This document shows, one piece after another, positions 7,990 through 16,566 of a stretch of 64,000 nucleotides of DNA. Numbering within the stretch: the stretch's first letter is position 1; the number at the start of each line of letters is the position of its first letter. A program made the translations under genes and the position numbers. The DNA is from Candidatus Paceibacter sp. (GTDB lineage Bacteria > Patescibacteria > ABY1 > S139-126), in contig DYGA01000001.1 of the NCBI GenBank assembly GCA_020724865.1, positions 186,001 through 250,000 of the forward strand, written 5' to 3'. A model generated the notes under the pieces. That model had not been told where the DNA came from. It was given only the letters and a program-made list of their open reading frames with translations, and made no database searches.

Positions 7990-9628
7990 AAATTGGAAAA
8001 AGTTTGAGCGATTAGGATTAGGATTAGTGATTTTGGTATTACTCGTTTTAACTTGGTTACCTTATATTTATTTAGCCAGTCAGACGCCAGTTGGTTTTGT
8101 ATATAATTCTTCCACATTTGTTAATCCAGGTGATAATACCGTTTATTTTTCTTATATTAGACAAGGCGCCGAAGGTAAATGGTTGGTAGATAATATGTAT
8201 ACCAGTGAAGTAACATTACCTGTATTACAACCCTTTTGGATTTTACTTGGTAAATTTAGTAAATTATTTTCTCTTGATCCGCCAACAATTTTTCATTTAG
8301 TCAGAACAATTTTAATTCCCATTTTTATTTTTTTCTCTTACTTATTTATTAGTTATTTTTTGATTGATCGCAAAACTCGTCAGATAGCTTTATGGTTCTT
8401 TAGTTTGGGAGCGGGTTTAGGCTGGTTGTTTGTTTTGGCTAAACCATTTTTTTGGTTCAATAATGCCTGGCACAATGTACCATTTGATTTTTTTATACCC
8501 GATGCCTTTCCTTTTACCAGCATGGTAATTTCCCCACATTTTATTTTGTCCTGGCTACTGCTTTTATTGACACTGAATTTTGGTTATTTGGCAATAAAAT
8601 ATAATAATTATTTTTATACAGTTATTTCCGCGTTGATTGGAGGAATTTTGTTGTTACTCCATCCTTTTTATATACCGTCGGTTTTTGGAATTTTAGGAGT
8701 TTATTGGTTAGTTTTATCGATTCAGCGGCGAACTTTTTTTTGGTCAGGAACTTTAAATTTATCTTTAATATTTTTGGCGGCTTTGCCGAGTGTGGGTTAT
8801 TATATATATTTATATTTTTTTGATTGGGTGACTCACATAAAAACTATCCAAAATTTTTTACCCTCACCCAAACTATTTATTACTTTTTTAAGTTTTGGTT
8901 TTACCTTTATATCGTCATTATTGGCGGTTTGGTTTTTTCGACAAAAAATTGCTCAACAGGTTAAAGACTTTTCTTGGTTATTGGCGTGGTCAATAACTAC
9001 GGCGCTTTTACTTTATACGCCGTTTTTATGGCAAAGACGTCTGGCTGAAGGTTGGTTTTTCCCTTTGGCTATTTTGTTTGCTTTTTTGCTGGTGGAAATA
9101 GATAAATATTTTTTTGCTAAATATAAAGATTGGTCGATTAAGCGATGGTTTGTTTGGGTGCCAGTAATTTTGGTCTTTATAATGAGTAATTTGAATTTTT
9201 TGGGATTAAATTTTTTTTATATTCAACAAAAAAGCTATGCTTATTATTATTTCCCCCAAGAGTTTTTAGCGGCCGCTAATTGGTTGGAAAAAAATACTAC
9301 ACCAGATAAAATTATTTTTACCAATTATGATATGTGGTTTCGGACCAGTCCTGCTTTGGTGACGAGACGGCAATATTTAGGACATTTGGTAGAAACGGTT
9401 GATTCCCACAAAAAATATTTGGAAATGAAATGGTTTTTTCAAAACAATAGTCAAGATGAAAAAAAGTATGAATTTTTACAAAAAACAGGAATAAATTATA
9501 TTGTTTATTATTCGGAGGCGCCTGATTTCAATATTTTTCAGCCCCAAGAAAAAAATTATCTGCAACCAATTTTTACTCAAAACAATATTACTATATATCA
9601 GGTGGTTTTAAACAATGCTAATGAATAA
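7970..9628 (+). CDS. Multi-spanning membrane protein, GT-C glycosyltransferase-like (paralogue 1)
   Basis: A 552-residue integral membrane protein with about ten to twelve hydrophobic segments and a soluble C-terminal domain of about 120 residues. An early extracytoplasmic loop (NPGDNTVYFSYIRQGAEG) has acidic and aromatic residues in the place where GT-C transferases keep their catalytic acid. It shares layout and motifs with the next gene: PGD..VY.SY.RQ near the start and FQPQEKNYL near the end. The two are tandem paralogues. The overlap with the DPM1-like gene upstream supports a role in moving sugars from polyprenyl phosphate to a surface acceptor. The exact reaction is unknown. Confidence 0.7.
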   Translation: MLREIIRNWKKFERLGLGLVILVLLVLTWLPYIYLASQTPVGFVYNSSTFVNPGDNTVYFSYIRQGAEGKWLVDNMYTSEVTLPVLQPFWILLGKFSKLFSLDPPTIFHLVRTILIPIFIFFSYLFISYFLIDRKTRQIALWFFSLGAGLGWLFVLAKPFFWFNNAWHNVPFDFFIPDAFPFTSMVISPHFILSWLLLLLTLNFGYLAIKYNNYFYTVISALIGGILLLLHPFYIPSVFGILGVYWLVLSIQRRTFFWSGTLNLSLIFLAALPSVGYYIYLYFFDWVTHIKTIQNFLPSPKLFITFLSFGFTFISSLLAVWFFRQKIAQQVKDFSWLLAWSITTALLLYTPFLWQRRLAEGWFFPLAILFAFLLVEIDKYFFAKYKDWSIKRWFVWVPVILVFIMSNLNFLGLNFFYIQQKSYAYYYFPQEFLAAANWLEKNTTPDKIIFTNYDMWFRTSPALVTRRQYLGHLVETVDSHKKYLEMKWFFQNNSQDEKKYEFLQKTGINYIVYYSEAPDFNIFQPQEKNYLQPIFTQNNITIYQVVLNNANE

Positions 9629-11291
9629 TAATAAATTAACAAATATTATATCCAAATCGGAATGGCATTATATTTGGTGGTTGAGCGCAATTATGGTTGT
9701 GATTACCACTCTGCCTTATTTAGTTGGTTTTTTCTTTACCCCAGCAGGTACCAGCTATAACGGTTTGCATGCTTTAAGTCCAGGTGATGTGCCGGTTTAT
9801 TATTCATATCTACGCCAAATTAAATTGGGTAATTTTTTATTATATAATTTTTTTACTTCTGAACCGCAAATATATGGAACTTTAAATGTCTGGTGGTTGT
9901 TAATTGGTTTATTGGCTGAGTGGTTTAATTTATCGTTGCCGATAATTTTTCAACTTAGTCGGATTTTATTAATACCAGTTTTAGTCATAACGGCTTATAT
10001 TTTTTTTAGTTATTTTTTTGTTAGTCAAAGAGTTAGACGTTTGGCAATGATATTTTTATTATTTTCGGCTGGTATCGGCGCTAGCGTAGCACCCTTTTTA
10101 CAAGCAATAAATCCCAGTAGAGATATTTTAGCCTGGCCGATAGATTTGTGGATTACAGAAGCCATTACATTTACGGCTTTATATCATTCCTCACACATGA
10201 TAGCTTCTTTAGTTTTGATGCTCGTTATTTTACTTTTGATTTTTTTAGGATTAAATCAAAGTAAAATCAAATACGCTTTAATTGCCGGGCTCTTGGGGTT
10301 ATTTTATTTTAATTTTCATCCTTATTATTTGCCGGTTGTTTACGGCGTAGCCGTACTTTATTTTTTTTATTTAACCTGGCAACAAAGAAAAATTGTTTGG
10401 CAACAAATGTTTTGGGTGGCAATATTTATTATTTTATCTTTGCCTTCAGCCATATATCACATCTGGTTAATTTTAGCCGATCCAATAATTTACCAGAGAG
10501 CGCTGCAAAATGTTACCCCCCTTTCCCCTTGGTCATATGTAGTTATGGGTTATGGTTGGTTGGCTGTAGGTGGTTTGATAAGTTTATTTATTAAAATAAA
10601 AACTAAGCAATGGACAAAACAATATGTTTTTATGCTGTTATGGTTATTGGTAAATTTAAGTTTGATGATATTACCATTTCCATTTAGTAGTCGTTATACC
10701 CAAGGCCTGCACATAATTTTAGTTTATTTCACTGTTGATGCTTTGTTATATATAAATTATTATCTAAAATTAAATTTCAGTAATATTTATAAAAAAATAA
10801 TTAACGGCAATACCTTACTTTTTAGTATAATATTTGTTTTATTTTTTTCTTTGAGTAATATTTTTCAATTGGTAAGAGATATTTATTATTTTACAGCTAA
10901 ACCCAATCAGACCGGACAAATATTTTATTTAGAACAAGGTTTGATAAGTGCTTACAGTTGGCTTGAACAACAAGCAAAAAAAAAGGTAGTTTTGGCAGCA
11001 GATATTCCAGCAAAATTCACACCAAGTTACTCTGGTCAGATTGCTTATGTCGCGCATGCCCACGAAACAATTTTTTATTACGCTAAAGCAGCTTATTTAA
11101 ATTGGTTTTTTGCTGATAACAATAAAGAAAACGATGACAAAAAACACGCTTGGTTACAGCGTGAAGGTATTGATTATATTTTATATTCTCCGTATGAAAA
11201 AGAATTAGGTGATTTTCAACCGCAAGAAAAAAATTATTTAAAACCAGTTTTTTCCAGTGGACAAACAACAGTTTATGAAGTTTTGCCTTAA
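9615..11291 (+). CDS. Multi-spanning membrane protein, GT-C glycosyltransferase-like (paralogue 2)
   Basis: This 558-residue membrane protein is a tandem copy of the gene before it and overlaps it by 14 bases. Shared features are the loop SPGDVPVYYSYLRQ after the first membrane segment, a central hydrophobic block, and the C-terminal GIDYILYSPYEKELGDF followed by QPQEKNYLKP. Sequence identity is low by eye, so the duplication is old. It is probably a lipid-linked sugar transferase acting on the outer face of the membrane, by analogy with GT-C enzymes. That is inference. The 3' end overlaps the convergent DUF2079 gene by four bases, with no terminator between them. Confidence 0.7.
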   Translation: MLMNNNKLTNIISKSEWHYIWWLSAIMVVITTLPYLVGFFFTPAGTSYNGLHALSPGDVPVYYSYLRQIKLGNFLLYNFFTSEPQIYGTLNVWWLLIGLLAEWFNLSLPIIFQLSRILLIPVLVITAYIFFSYFFVSQRVRRLAMIFLLFSAGIGASVAPFLQAINPSRDILAWPIDLWITEAITFTALYHSSHMIASLVLMLVILLLIFLGLNQSKIKYALIAGLLGLFYFNFHPYYLPVVYGVAVLYFFYLTWQQRKIVWQQMFWVAIFIILSLPSAIYHIWLILADPIIYQRALQNVTPLSPWSYVVMGYGWLAVGGLISLFIKIKTKQWTKQYVFMLLWLLVNLSLMILPFPFSSRYTQGLHIILVYFTVDALLYINYYLKLNFSNIYKKIINGNTLLFSIIFVLFFSLSNIFQLVRDIYYFTAKPNQTGQIFYLEQGLISAYSWLEQQAKKKVVLAADIPAKFTPSYSGQIAYVAHAHETIFYYAKAAYLNWFFADNNKENDDKKHAWLQREGIDYILYSPYEKELGDFQPQEKNYLKPVFSSGQTTVYEVLP

Positions 11292-13111
11292 GGTAAATTT
11301 ATAGTTTCACTGATTGGAGTAGTTTTTAACTCGGGACTAGTTCCTCGCCAACCGTCTATAGCAATATAGCCATCAATCTCTACAATTTTTAGAGATATTT
11401 TTTCATCAGGCATTATCGGCAGTAAAGTGTTATAAAATTTTTCAGTTTCCCAAGTGCTAGTTGGATAAAAATACATTAAAGGCCTAAGATATGATTTTTT
11501 ATGGTTGGTGGTAATTTGCAGAAAATAATCAGCTGACACTTTTTCCTTTATTTGCCAAGTTAGTTTTATTAAATTGTTTTCCGTTTTGGTATTTAGAGAA
11601 AAGTTTCCTAAATCAATTTTATTGCCAGTAGTCACAGTATAATTATAAACTGATTCAAAATTTGAAGGTTGTTCGCTTATTTGCCAAAGCATTAAACTAT
11701 GATTGAAATATTTTAATTCATAATCAGCAAGCAATTTTCTGATGTTTCCAAATCCAGCGGGATAATACTGGTGATAAGATTTTGATTGGGGAAACTGTAG
11801 GGCATAATAAATCATGTCATCAGGATCTAGTACCAGATAATCAGGTTTTTGGTATTCGTATTTTTCTTGAGAAAATTGTTGGTGACCAGTAAAAATATAA
11901 TGCAGGGAGTATAAATTTTGCCGGTTGGAAAGAGGTGTTAAGTATTTATAACCAGCCGCTACTTTAGCTTCGGAAGGAATAGTAGTTAATATTTTTTGTG
12001 GCCATAGTTTTTCAGGATTTAAATTTCTTATTACTCCCCAAGCCGGACCCAAAAATAACAGTAAATAAATCAGCGTCACCACCACAATCAATTTTGTTAA
12101 GTTAATATCAAACCATAAAAATTTGTGCAGTTTATTGTTTTGGGTTTGGATATTTTTTAGTCCCCAAATAGAGCTAACAATTAAAGCCGGAATAAAAAGT
12201 GAGGCATAATGAGTATCAACTATAATATTACTTCCCCCTGGTTCACCTAATATAAATTGAAATAGCGGACCAAAGGCTAAAATTAAATAATTTCCTGCCA
12301 GTAGTGGTAAAAATAAAAAAGCTAACAGTAGCCCCAATATCATTTCTATATTGCCGAGAGAAAAAAAATGCAAAATAAATTGCCATAAATTGGTATTAAG
12401 TAGCCATTCGTAATATACCTGAAAACGTGAACCCCCAGTTTGGAAATGACTTATTATTATATTAGCTACGACAAAATAACCCAAACTCATAAACAGCGGT
12501 GTCAAATACCACCGCAGCGATTTTTTTTCTATCAAACCCAGTAAAAAAAATCCGCCAACTGCTATAGCTACATCTTCTCTAACCAGTAGCGCCAGGATTA
12601 GAAAAATAAAATAATATTTATAATTGTTTTTTAAATAAAAATAATAAGCACCAAGCAACAAGGGTATAGCCAAAGGCAACAGGTGCCATTCGTGGAGATT
12701 TATATTCCAAGCCAGGGAATTTATCAACCAAGCCAAAGCCAAAACTACAGCCAGTTTTTGATTGATAATATTTTTGGCAATCAGATAAATCGGTATGGTG
12801 ACGCTAGCTATGATAATACTTTGCCAGAGTAGTAAGTTGAGTGGGGAGGGCCAGAGCCAATAAAAGGGTAAAAGTATATAAAGTAGCGGTTCAAAATGAT
12901 CAGCAAAATAGTTATGACCTTGGATACTAGACCACCAGCCATTACCGGTCGCAGCATTGTAAAAAACATTATTATAAATAGCCAAATCCAAAGCATTGTA
13001 ACCCAAGAGGTAATATTTATACCAGCCAATAGTTGTTAGTACTACTACATAGGCAAACATTCCCCAATGTAAGATATATTTTTTTTCTAAAATTTGGCTA
13101 AGTTTATTCAT
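11288..13111 (-). CDS. DUF2079 family membrane protein
   Basis: This 607-residue protein has about ten to twelve membrane segments and a C-terminal soluble beta-rich domain. The N-terminal pattern LDLAIYNNVFYNAATGNGWW, then HNYFADHFEPLLYILLPFYW and LHEWHLLPLAIP, and the later VREDVAIAVGGF, matches DUF2079 proteins. These are distant GT-C-type membrane proteins of unknown substrate. The acidic residue in the first loop and the DHFEP motif are candidates for the active region. It lies opposite the two GT-C-like genes, so this stretch looks like a surface-glycosylation neighbourhood. The function itself is not established. Confidence 0.75.
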   Translation of the reverse strand: MNKLSQILEKKYILHWGMFAYVVVLTTIGWYKYYLLGYNALDLAIYNNVFYNAATGNGWWSSIQGHNYFADHFEPLLYILLPFYWLWPSPLNLLLWQSIIIASVTIPIYLIAKNIINQKLAVVLALAWLINSLAWNINLHEWHLLPLAIPLLLGAYYFYLKNNYKYYFIFLILALLVREDVAIAVGGFFLLGLIEKKSLRWYLTPLFMSLGYFVVANIIISHFQTGGSRFQVYYEWLLNTNLWQFILHFFSLGNIEMILGLLLAFLFLPLLAGNYLILAFGPLFQFILGEPGGSNIIVDTHYASLFIPALIVSSIWGLKNIQTQNNKLHKFLWFDINLTKLIVVVTLIYLLLFLGPAWGVIRNLNPEKLWPQKILTTIPSEAKVAAGYKYLTPLSNRQNLYSLHYIFTGHQQFSQEKYEYQKPDYLVLDPDDMIYYALQFPQSKSYHQYYPAGFGNIRKLLADYELKYFNHSLMLWQISEQPSNFESVYNYTVTTGNKIDLGNFSLNTKTENNLIKLTWQIKEKVSADYFLQITTNHKKSYLRPLMYFYPTSTWETEKFYNTLLPIMPDEKISLKIVEIDGYIAIDGWRGTSPELKTTPISETINLP

Positions 13112-13139
13112 AACCTAATCATACTGACAAATTAAATCA

Positions 13140-13168
13140 TTGACAAATGTAAAAAAATAAATTACATT
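13140..13168 (+). promoter_or_regulatory. Promoter of the lipoprotein gene
   Basis: TTGACA (13140-13145), a 17-base spacer and TACATT (13163-13168), with a 50-base leader before the gene's Shine-Dalgarno. Confidence 0.5.
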
Positions 13169-13226
13169 AATATGATTTATAAAAGTAAATTAATAATCAA
13201 ATAATAAAAATAAAACGGAGTGAGTC

Positions 13227-13613
13227 ATGAAAAAAATATTTATTTTGGTTGTTGCTTTATTGACAGTTGTTTTGTTGGTTGGTTGTGGTTCAACTGTTGA
13301 ATATACACTCAAAACTTCCAACGGGGAAGTTAAAGGAAATTTAACAGCTTATAATGTTGAGGAACTTAATGCCACTACCAAGCAAGTTGGTACATTGATT
13401 ACTATAACTGATTCAAGTTTGTCTTCATCTGACCGTGCTTTACAGCTTATGTATATTACATCAATGAAGGACAGAGAAGTCCAAATTATAGTTCCTTACG
13501 GAAATTATGGTGGCTATTATGGCTACCAGGGTTCAAGGCAACAAACTAAAGATATGGAAATCAATGCGCTGGTCAGATATCAGCAGTACAAACAAAAGCA
13601 AATGCAAAAATAA
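13227..13613 (+). CDS. Hypothetical lipoprotein (128 aa)
   Basis: A short secreted lipoprotein of unknown function. The signal peptide MKKIFILVVALLTVVLLVGC ends in a lipobox (LVGC, Cys 20), so the mature protein should be lipid-anchored on the outer side of the membrane. The mature part starts with a beta-rich segment and contains a glycine/tyrosine-rich patch (YGNYGGYYGYQG) near 92-103. It ends with a helical QYKQKQMQK tail. A GGAGTGA Shine-Dalgarno sits five bases upstream of the ATG, a promoter lies 60 bases upstream and a strong terminator follows, so it is a single-gene unit. Confidence 0.75.
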   Translation: MKKIFILVVALLTVVLLVGCGSTVEYTLKTSNGEVKGNLTAYNVEELNATTKQVGTLITITDSSLSSSDRALQLMYITSMKDREVQIIVPYGNYGGYYGYQGSRQQTKDMEINALVRYQQYKQKQMQK

Positions 13614-13624
13614 TTTTTCAAAAC

Positions 13625-13660
13625 AAAAAAGCGGAAAATTTTTTCCGCTTTTTATTTTTT
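13625..13660. terminator. Bidirectional terminator between lipoprotein and pilin genes
   Basis: AAAAAGCGGAAAA pairs with TTTTCCGCTTTTT. A-runs on one side and T-runs on the other let it serve both the plus-strand lipoprotein and the minus-strand pilin operon. Confidence 0.85.
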
Positions 13661-13675
13661 TATAAACAAATAAAA

Positions 13676-14092
13676 TTAGTAAGGTTGATAAGTGGCATAG
13701 AGGATTGCTCTAAATATCCAAGTCGATAAAGCATAAGCTAGAATCACAATCAAAAGACCAATTGTGGCTTGGGTTAATATTTTTCTAGCTTTTTCAATTT
13801 GTTGATCATTGCCAGCTGCAGTCATCCACAAAAACCCGCCATAGATAATTAGGATGGTAAATAAAATACCCAAAAAACCAAGTAAGGCATTGATAATCAA
13901 GGCTATCACCTCTCTAATGTCAGTATCAGCATTACCCAGTTCGGCAGCTGTCCCAGTGTCAATAATGCCTTGTTTGATTTTGGTACCAGCATTTTGTCCA
14001 GTAGTGGTAGCAAGTGTAGGTAAAGCCGTTGGTAGCATTAGTAATCCCAAAACAAATGTAGAAATTATAATTGTTAATATATTTTTTTTCAT
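13676..14092 (-). CDS. T4SS-pilin-like small membrane protein (fifth gene of array)
   Basis: 138 residues with an N-terminal signal sequence (MKKNILTIIISTFVLGLLML) and two further hydrophobic segments. Between these lies the motif FLWMTAAGNDQQIEKARKIL. This layout (signal peptide, two membrane helices, a W(M)TAxGN...KA.KI linker) is that of the small pilin family found in multiple copies in Patescibacteria, related to the VirB2/TrbC-type T4SS pilins. It is the last gene of a five-gene array read from a promoter at 15884-15912. A role as a pilus or surface subunit is inferred from the family and has not been shown. Confidence 0.75.
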   Translation of the reverse strand: MKKNILTIIISTFVLGLLMLPTALPTLATTTGQNAGTKIKQGIIDTGTAAELGNADTDIREVIALIINALLGFLGILFTILIIYGGFLWMTAAGNDQQIEKARKILTQATIGLLIVILAYALSTWIFRAILYATYQPY

Positions 14093-14101
14093 ATTTTTAA
14101 C

Positions 14102-14479
14102 TTATCCCGTAGCAGAAAGTATTACGTCAATTATAAATAAAGATAGGGCATAGGCCAGAATAACTATCAAAAGTCCCACTGTAGAGCTGGTCAAAATTTT
14201 TCTAGCTTTTTCAATTTGTTGATCATTGCCAGCTGCAGTCATCCATAAAAAGCCGCCGTAGATAATCAAAACCAAAAAAATAGTTCCTATAAAACCTAGA
14301 GCATATTTGATAATTTCTCCAACCAAAAAAGCGGGATTATCAGCTTCGGCTAGTTTAGCTTTTTGGTTGGTAGCTTGGGCAGTAGTTAGGGCATCTTGCA
14401 GTACAGAAGCTTTGACTAAACTGGGCCAAGTAAATATTAGACTAATAAAAAAATAAAATTTTACTTTTAGTTTATGCAT
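14102..14479 (-). CDS. T4SS-pilin-like small membrane protein (fourth gene of array)
   Basis: A paralogue of its neighbours: signal sequence (MHKLKVKFYFFISLIF...), a short polar segment, then two hydrophobic helices joined by FLWMTAAGNDQQIEKARKIL, identical in this linker to the last gene of the array. I place the start at the ATG at 14477-14479, one base after the upstream gene's stop. This gives 125 residues. Two upstream ATGs would add six residues and overlap that stop. The close spacing indicates co-transcription. The identical linker in two otherwise diverged copies suggests strong constraint on this loop. Confidence 0.73.
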   Translation of the reverse strand: MHKLKVKFYFFISLIFTWPSLVKASVLQDALTTAQATNQKAKLAEADNPAFLVGEIIKYALGFIGTIFLVLIIYGGFLWMTAAGNDQQIEKARKILTSSTVGLLIVILAYALSLFIIDVILSATG

Positions 14480-14480
14480 A

Positions 14481-14810
14481 TTATAAACCAGCATCAATCA
14501 AAGTTCTAAAAACAAATTGAGTAATGGCAAAAGCCAAGACCACTACCAATAGCCCAATCGTTGATGAGCGAATTATTTTTTGGGCCTTTTGTACTTTTTC
14601 TTCATTACCCGCAGCCGTCATCCAAGTAAAGCCCGCATAAATAATCAACACCAAAAAAACTGTTCCCAAAATTCCCAACACAGAATTGATAATACCACCT
14701 ACCACATCTGGTAGCGAGGGATTGGTGAGACCCGTTGCCTGTTGTGCGTCAGAAAGTTGTTGATCCATAGAGGGAATTTGGGCATATACTTGTTTAATAA
14801 ATTTGATCAT
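14481..14810 (-). CDS. T4SS-pilin-like small membrane protein (third gene of array)
   Basis: 109 residues from the ATG at 14808-14810, which follows the upstream stop by two bases. A TTG four codons earlier is possible but would overlap the upstream gene. The N-terminal hydrophobic signal is very short (MIKFIKQVYAQ), unlike the other copies. The rest is typical: IINSVLGILGTVFLVLIIYA, the linker FTWMTAAGNEEKVQKAQKII, and a second helix. The weak signal means its export route may differ, or that the start call is imperfect. Confidence 0.7.
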   Translation of the reverse strand: MIKFIKQVYAQIPSMDQQLSDAQQATGLTNPSLPDVVGGIINSVLGILGTVFLVLIIYAGFTWMTAAGNEEKVQKAQKIIRSSTIGLLVVVLAFAITQFVFRTLIDAGL

Positions 14811-14812
14811 AA

Positions 14813-15442
14813 TTAATTGCAATTATAAACACTGCCACAAAGTTCAGCGCAAGTAGCATTGGGTCTAAATAAATTTGGCGAAATACAACTGCTGCTAGTT
14901 TGACCATCGGTGCAATTATAGCTATTTCCAACTGGTTGCAAACAAGCGCCGGTGGTAGTCGTATTTCCACCGCCAGAACTAGACGAAGATTTTTTATAAG
15001 CTTCAATAAAAAAGTTTGTTAAGGCGAAGGAGAGAAATACTAAAATAAACCCGACCACCGCACTACCTAATATTTTTGTGGCTTGTCTGACTTTTTCTTC
15101 ATTGCCTCCAGCGGTCATCCAGGTGAACCCACCATAAATAAATAACACCAACATCACCACGCCAATAATACTTAAAATACCTCTTATTATAGTGCCAATT
15201 CTAGTTCCCAAAGAAACATCGGATTTTATACCACCAATACCAGCGGCTTTGTCTAAATTGGACAGAGAATCTGCTTTGGCTAAAGTATAAAAAGTCGGAG
15301 AATTTGACTCAATAGCAGAAGCACCAGTTACTTCAGCTGCTAAGGCAAATTGTCCACCAATAATCACGGCGGCTACCAAAATGATAGCCACCGTGATGTG
15401 GAATGTATAATCTTTTATTTTTTTATAAAAATAAAAATTCAT
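14813..15442 (-). CDS. T4SS-pilin-like membrane protein with Cys-rich C-terminal tail (second gene of array)
   Basis: A larger member of the array: 209 residues from the ATG at 15440-15442. An earlier ATG at 15485-15487 would overlap the upstream gene and is less likely. After a signal sequence and the two pilin helices with FTWMTAGGNEEKVRQATKIL, it continues with a flexible serine/glycine linker (KKSSSSSGGGNTTTT). A tail of about 45 residues with six cysteines follows. The tail probably faces outward and is held by disulfides. It may be a minor or tip subunit of the pilus, which is inference. The neighbouring operon holds another Cys-tailed copy. Confidence 0.73.
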   Translation of the reverse strand: MNFYFYKKIKDYTFHITVAIILVAAVIIGGQFALAAEVTGASAIESNSPTFYTLAKADSLSNLDKAAGIGGIKSDVSLGTRIGTIIRGILSIIGVVMLVLFIYGGFTWMTAGGNEEKVRQATKILGSAVVGFILVFLSFALTNFFIEAYKKSSSSSGGGNTTTTGACLQPVGNSYNCTDGQTSSSCISPNLFRPNATCAELCGSVYNCN

Positions 15443-15450
15443 TACTGTAA

Positions 15451-15804
15451 TTATTGAGTAGCACCGATGATTACGCTGAAGATCCAAGTTGATAAGGCGT
15501 AAGCAATAATGATAATAAGCAAACCAATAACGCCGGCGCTAATAATTTTCTTAGCTTGAGCAACTGCTTCTTCGTTGCCACCTGCAGTCATCCAACGGAA
15601 GCCACCTGCGATAATAATCAAAGTCACTACGATACCCAAAATTCCTAAAACTACATTGATAATACGAGCAATAGTTTCTCTGACGTCTTGTGTACCAAGA
15701 CCAATTAAACTACCGTATCCTGTTCCAAATGGGTCAGTAGCCATTGCTGCAACTGGAGCTAATAAAAGTGACAAAAGACCAAAGGCTAATAGTTGTTTTT
15801 TCAT
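15451..15804 (-). CDS. T4SS-pilin-like small membrane protein (first gene of array)
   Basis: 117 residues with a clear signal peptide (MKKQLLAFGLLSLLLAPVAAMA), then TQDVRETIARIINVVLGILG, the linker FRWMTAGGNEEAVAQAKKII, and a final helix. It is the promoter-proximal gene and has the best translation signal in the array, AAGGAGGTGA seven bases before the ATG. A consensus promoter lies 80 bases upstream, so this copy is probably the most abundant subunit. The family is a two-helix pilin related to VirB2/TrbC. Its exact role in these organisms is not settled. Confidence 0.8.
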   Translation of the reverse strand: MKKQLLAFGLLSLLLAPVAAMATDPFGTGYGSLIGLGTQDVRETIARIINVVLGILGIVVTLIIIAGGFRWMTAGGNEEAVAQAKKIISAGVIGLLIIIIAYALSTWIFSVIIGATQ

Positions 15805-15856
15805 AATGTCACCTCCTTTCTAAAATTATATTTTTAAATCATACCTTTTACACTTT

Positions 15857-15870
15857 ACACTAATTAGTGT
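15857..15870. promoter_or_regulatory. Perfect 14-bp palindrome just downstream of the pilin promoter
   Basis: ACACTAATTAGTGT reads the same on both strands. It lies about +8 to +21 from the predicted start of the pilin transcript. It could be an operator for a dimeric regulator or a 5' RNA hairpin. A half-site-like ACACTT lies next to it. Confidence 0.45.
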
Positions 15871-15883
15871 CTAAGGTGATTTT

Positions 15884-15912
15884 ATTATAACAGATATTAT
15901 TTATTTTGTAAA
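15884..15912 (-). promoter_or_regulatory. Strong promoter of the five-gene pilin array
   Basis: On the minus strand TTTACA (15907-15912), a 17-base spacer and a perfect TATAAT (15884-15889). It drives the genes from 15804 down to 13676. Confidence 0.8.
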
Positions 15913-15921
15913 GTTGATTTA

Positions 15922-16566
15922 TTAAGGTGAAGTGCGGCAACATTGAACAGTGGACCCGCCATTACATAAATTTGGCGTGCAAGTTCCATTACAACTTGTT
16001 GTGCAGTTTTCTAAACAGATACCAGCGTAATTGTAAGCGCAGACAGTATTGATAAGCGTATTATTTTCACCATTTTGACAAATATTATTGATACAAACAT
16101 ACACATTACCATCTGGTCCAGAACAATTTGCACCATCAGGTTTACCTAAGCATTCCGAAGAAGTAGTATTGGAACTATTTGGATTTAGTTGGTATTGGCC
16201 TTTGACACCAATAAGTTTTTGTAAGTTAGATACAATTACATAGCTACCCAAAACAATTGCCAAACCAATCACAGTACCGACTAAGATATTGCGAGCGCGA
16301 GTAATTCGTTCTTGATTGCCACCGGAAGTAATAAACATCACCCCGCCAATGACCATTAACAGCAGTCCTGCTGCACCAAGATATTTAACTAAAAATAAAT
16401 AAAAATTGGCAAACATTTGCACTAAATCAACCAAGTCGCATTTTTCTGCATTTCCTACCAAGCAATCATTCGGAATAATAGGTGAAGTTTGGGCAAAAGC
16501 TAAGCTAGGCAGAAAACCTAAGGCCAAAAACAGAAAAATAAAGAAAATATTTTTTTTAGTTTGCAT
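15922..16566 (-). CDS. Pilin-like membrane protein with Cys-rich C-terminal domain
   Basis: 214 residues with a signal peptide ending near FAQ (residue 26), then two membrane helices joined by a loop with SGGNQERITRARNIL, a variant of the pilin-family linker. After the second helix comes a tail of about 90 residues with some fourteen cysteines, as in CLGKPDGANCSGPDG and the final QCCRTSP. The tail is probably an extracytoplasmic disulfide-rich domain. The gene overlaps the solute-binding-protein gene by 11 bases and belongs to the galU operon, not the five-gene array. A surface-exposed minor pilin or adhesin is a reasonable guess. Confidence 0.7.
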   Translation of the reverse strand: MQTKKNIFFIFLFLALGFLPSLAFAQTSPIIPNDCLVGNAEKCDLVDLVQMFANFYLFLVKYLGAAGLLLMVIGGVMFITSGGNQERITRARNILVGTVIGLAIVLGSYVIVSNLQKLIGVKGQYQLNPNSSNTTSSECLGKPDGANCSGPDGNVYVCINNICQNGENNTLINTVCAYNYAGICLENCTTSCNGTCTPNLCNGGSTVQCCRTSP

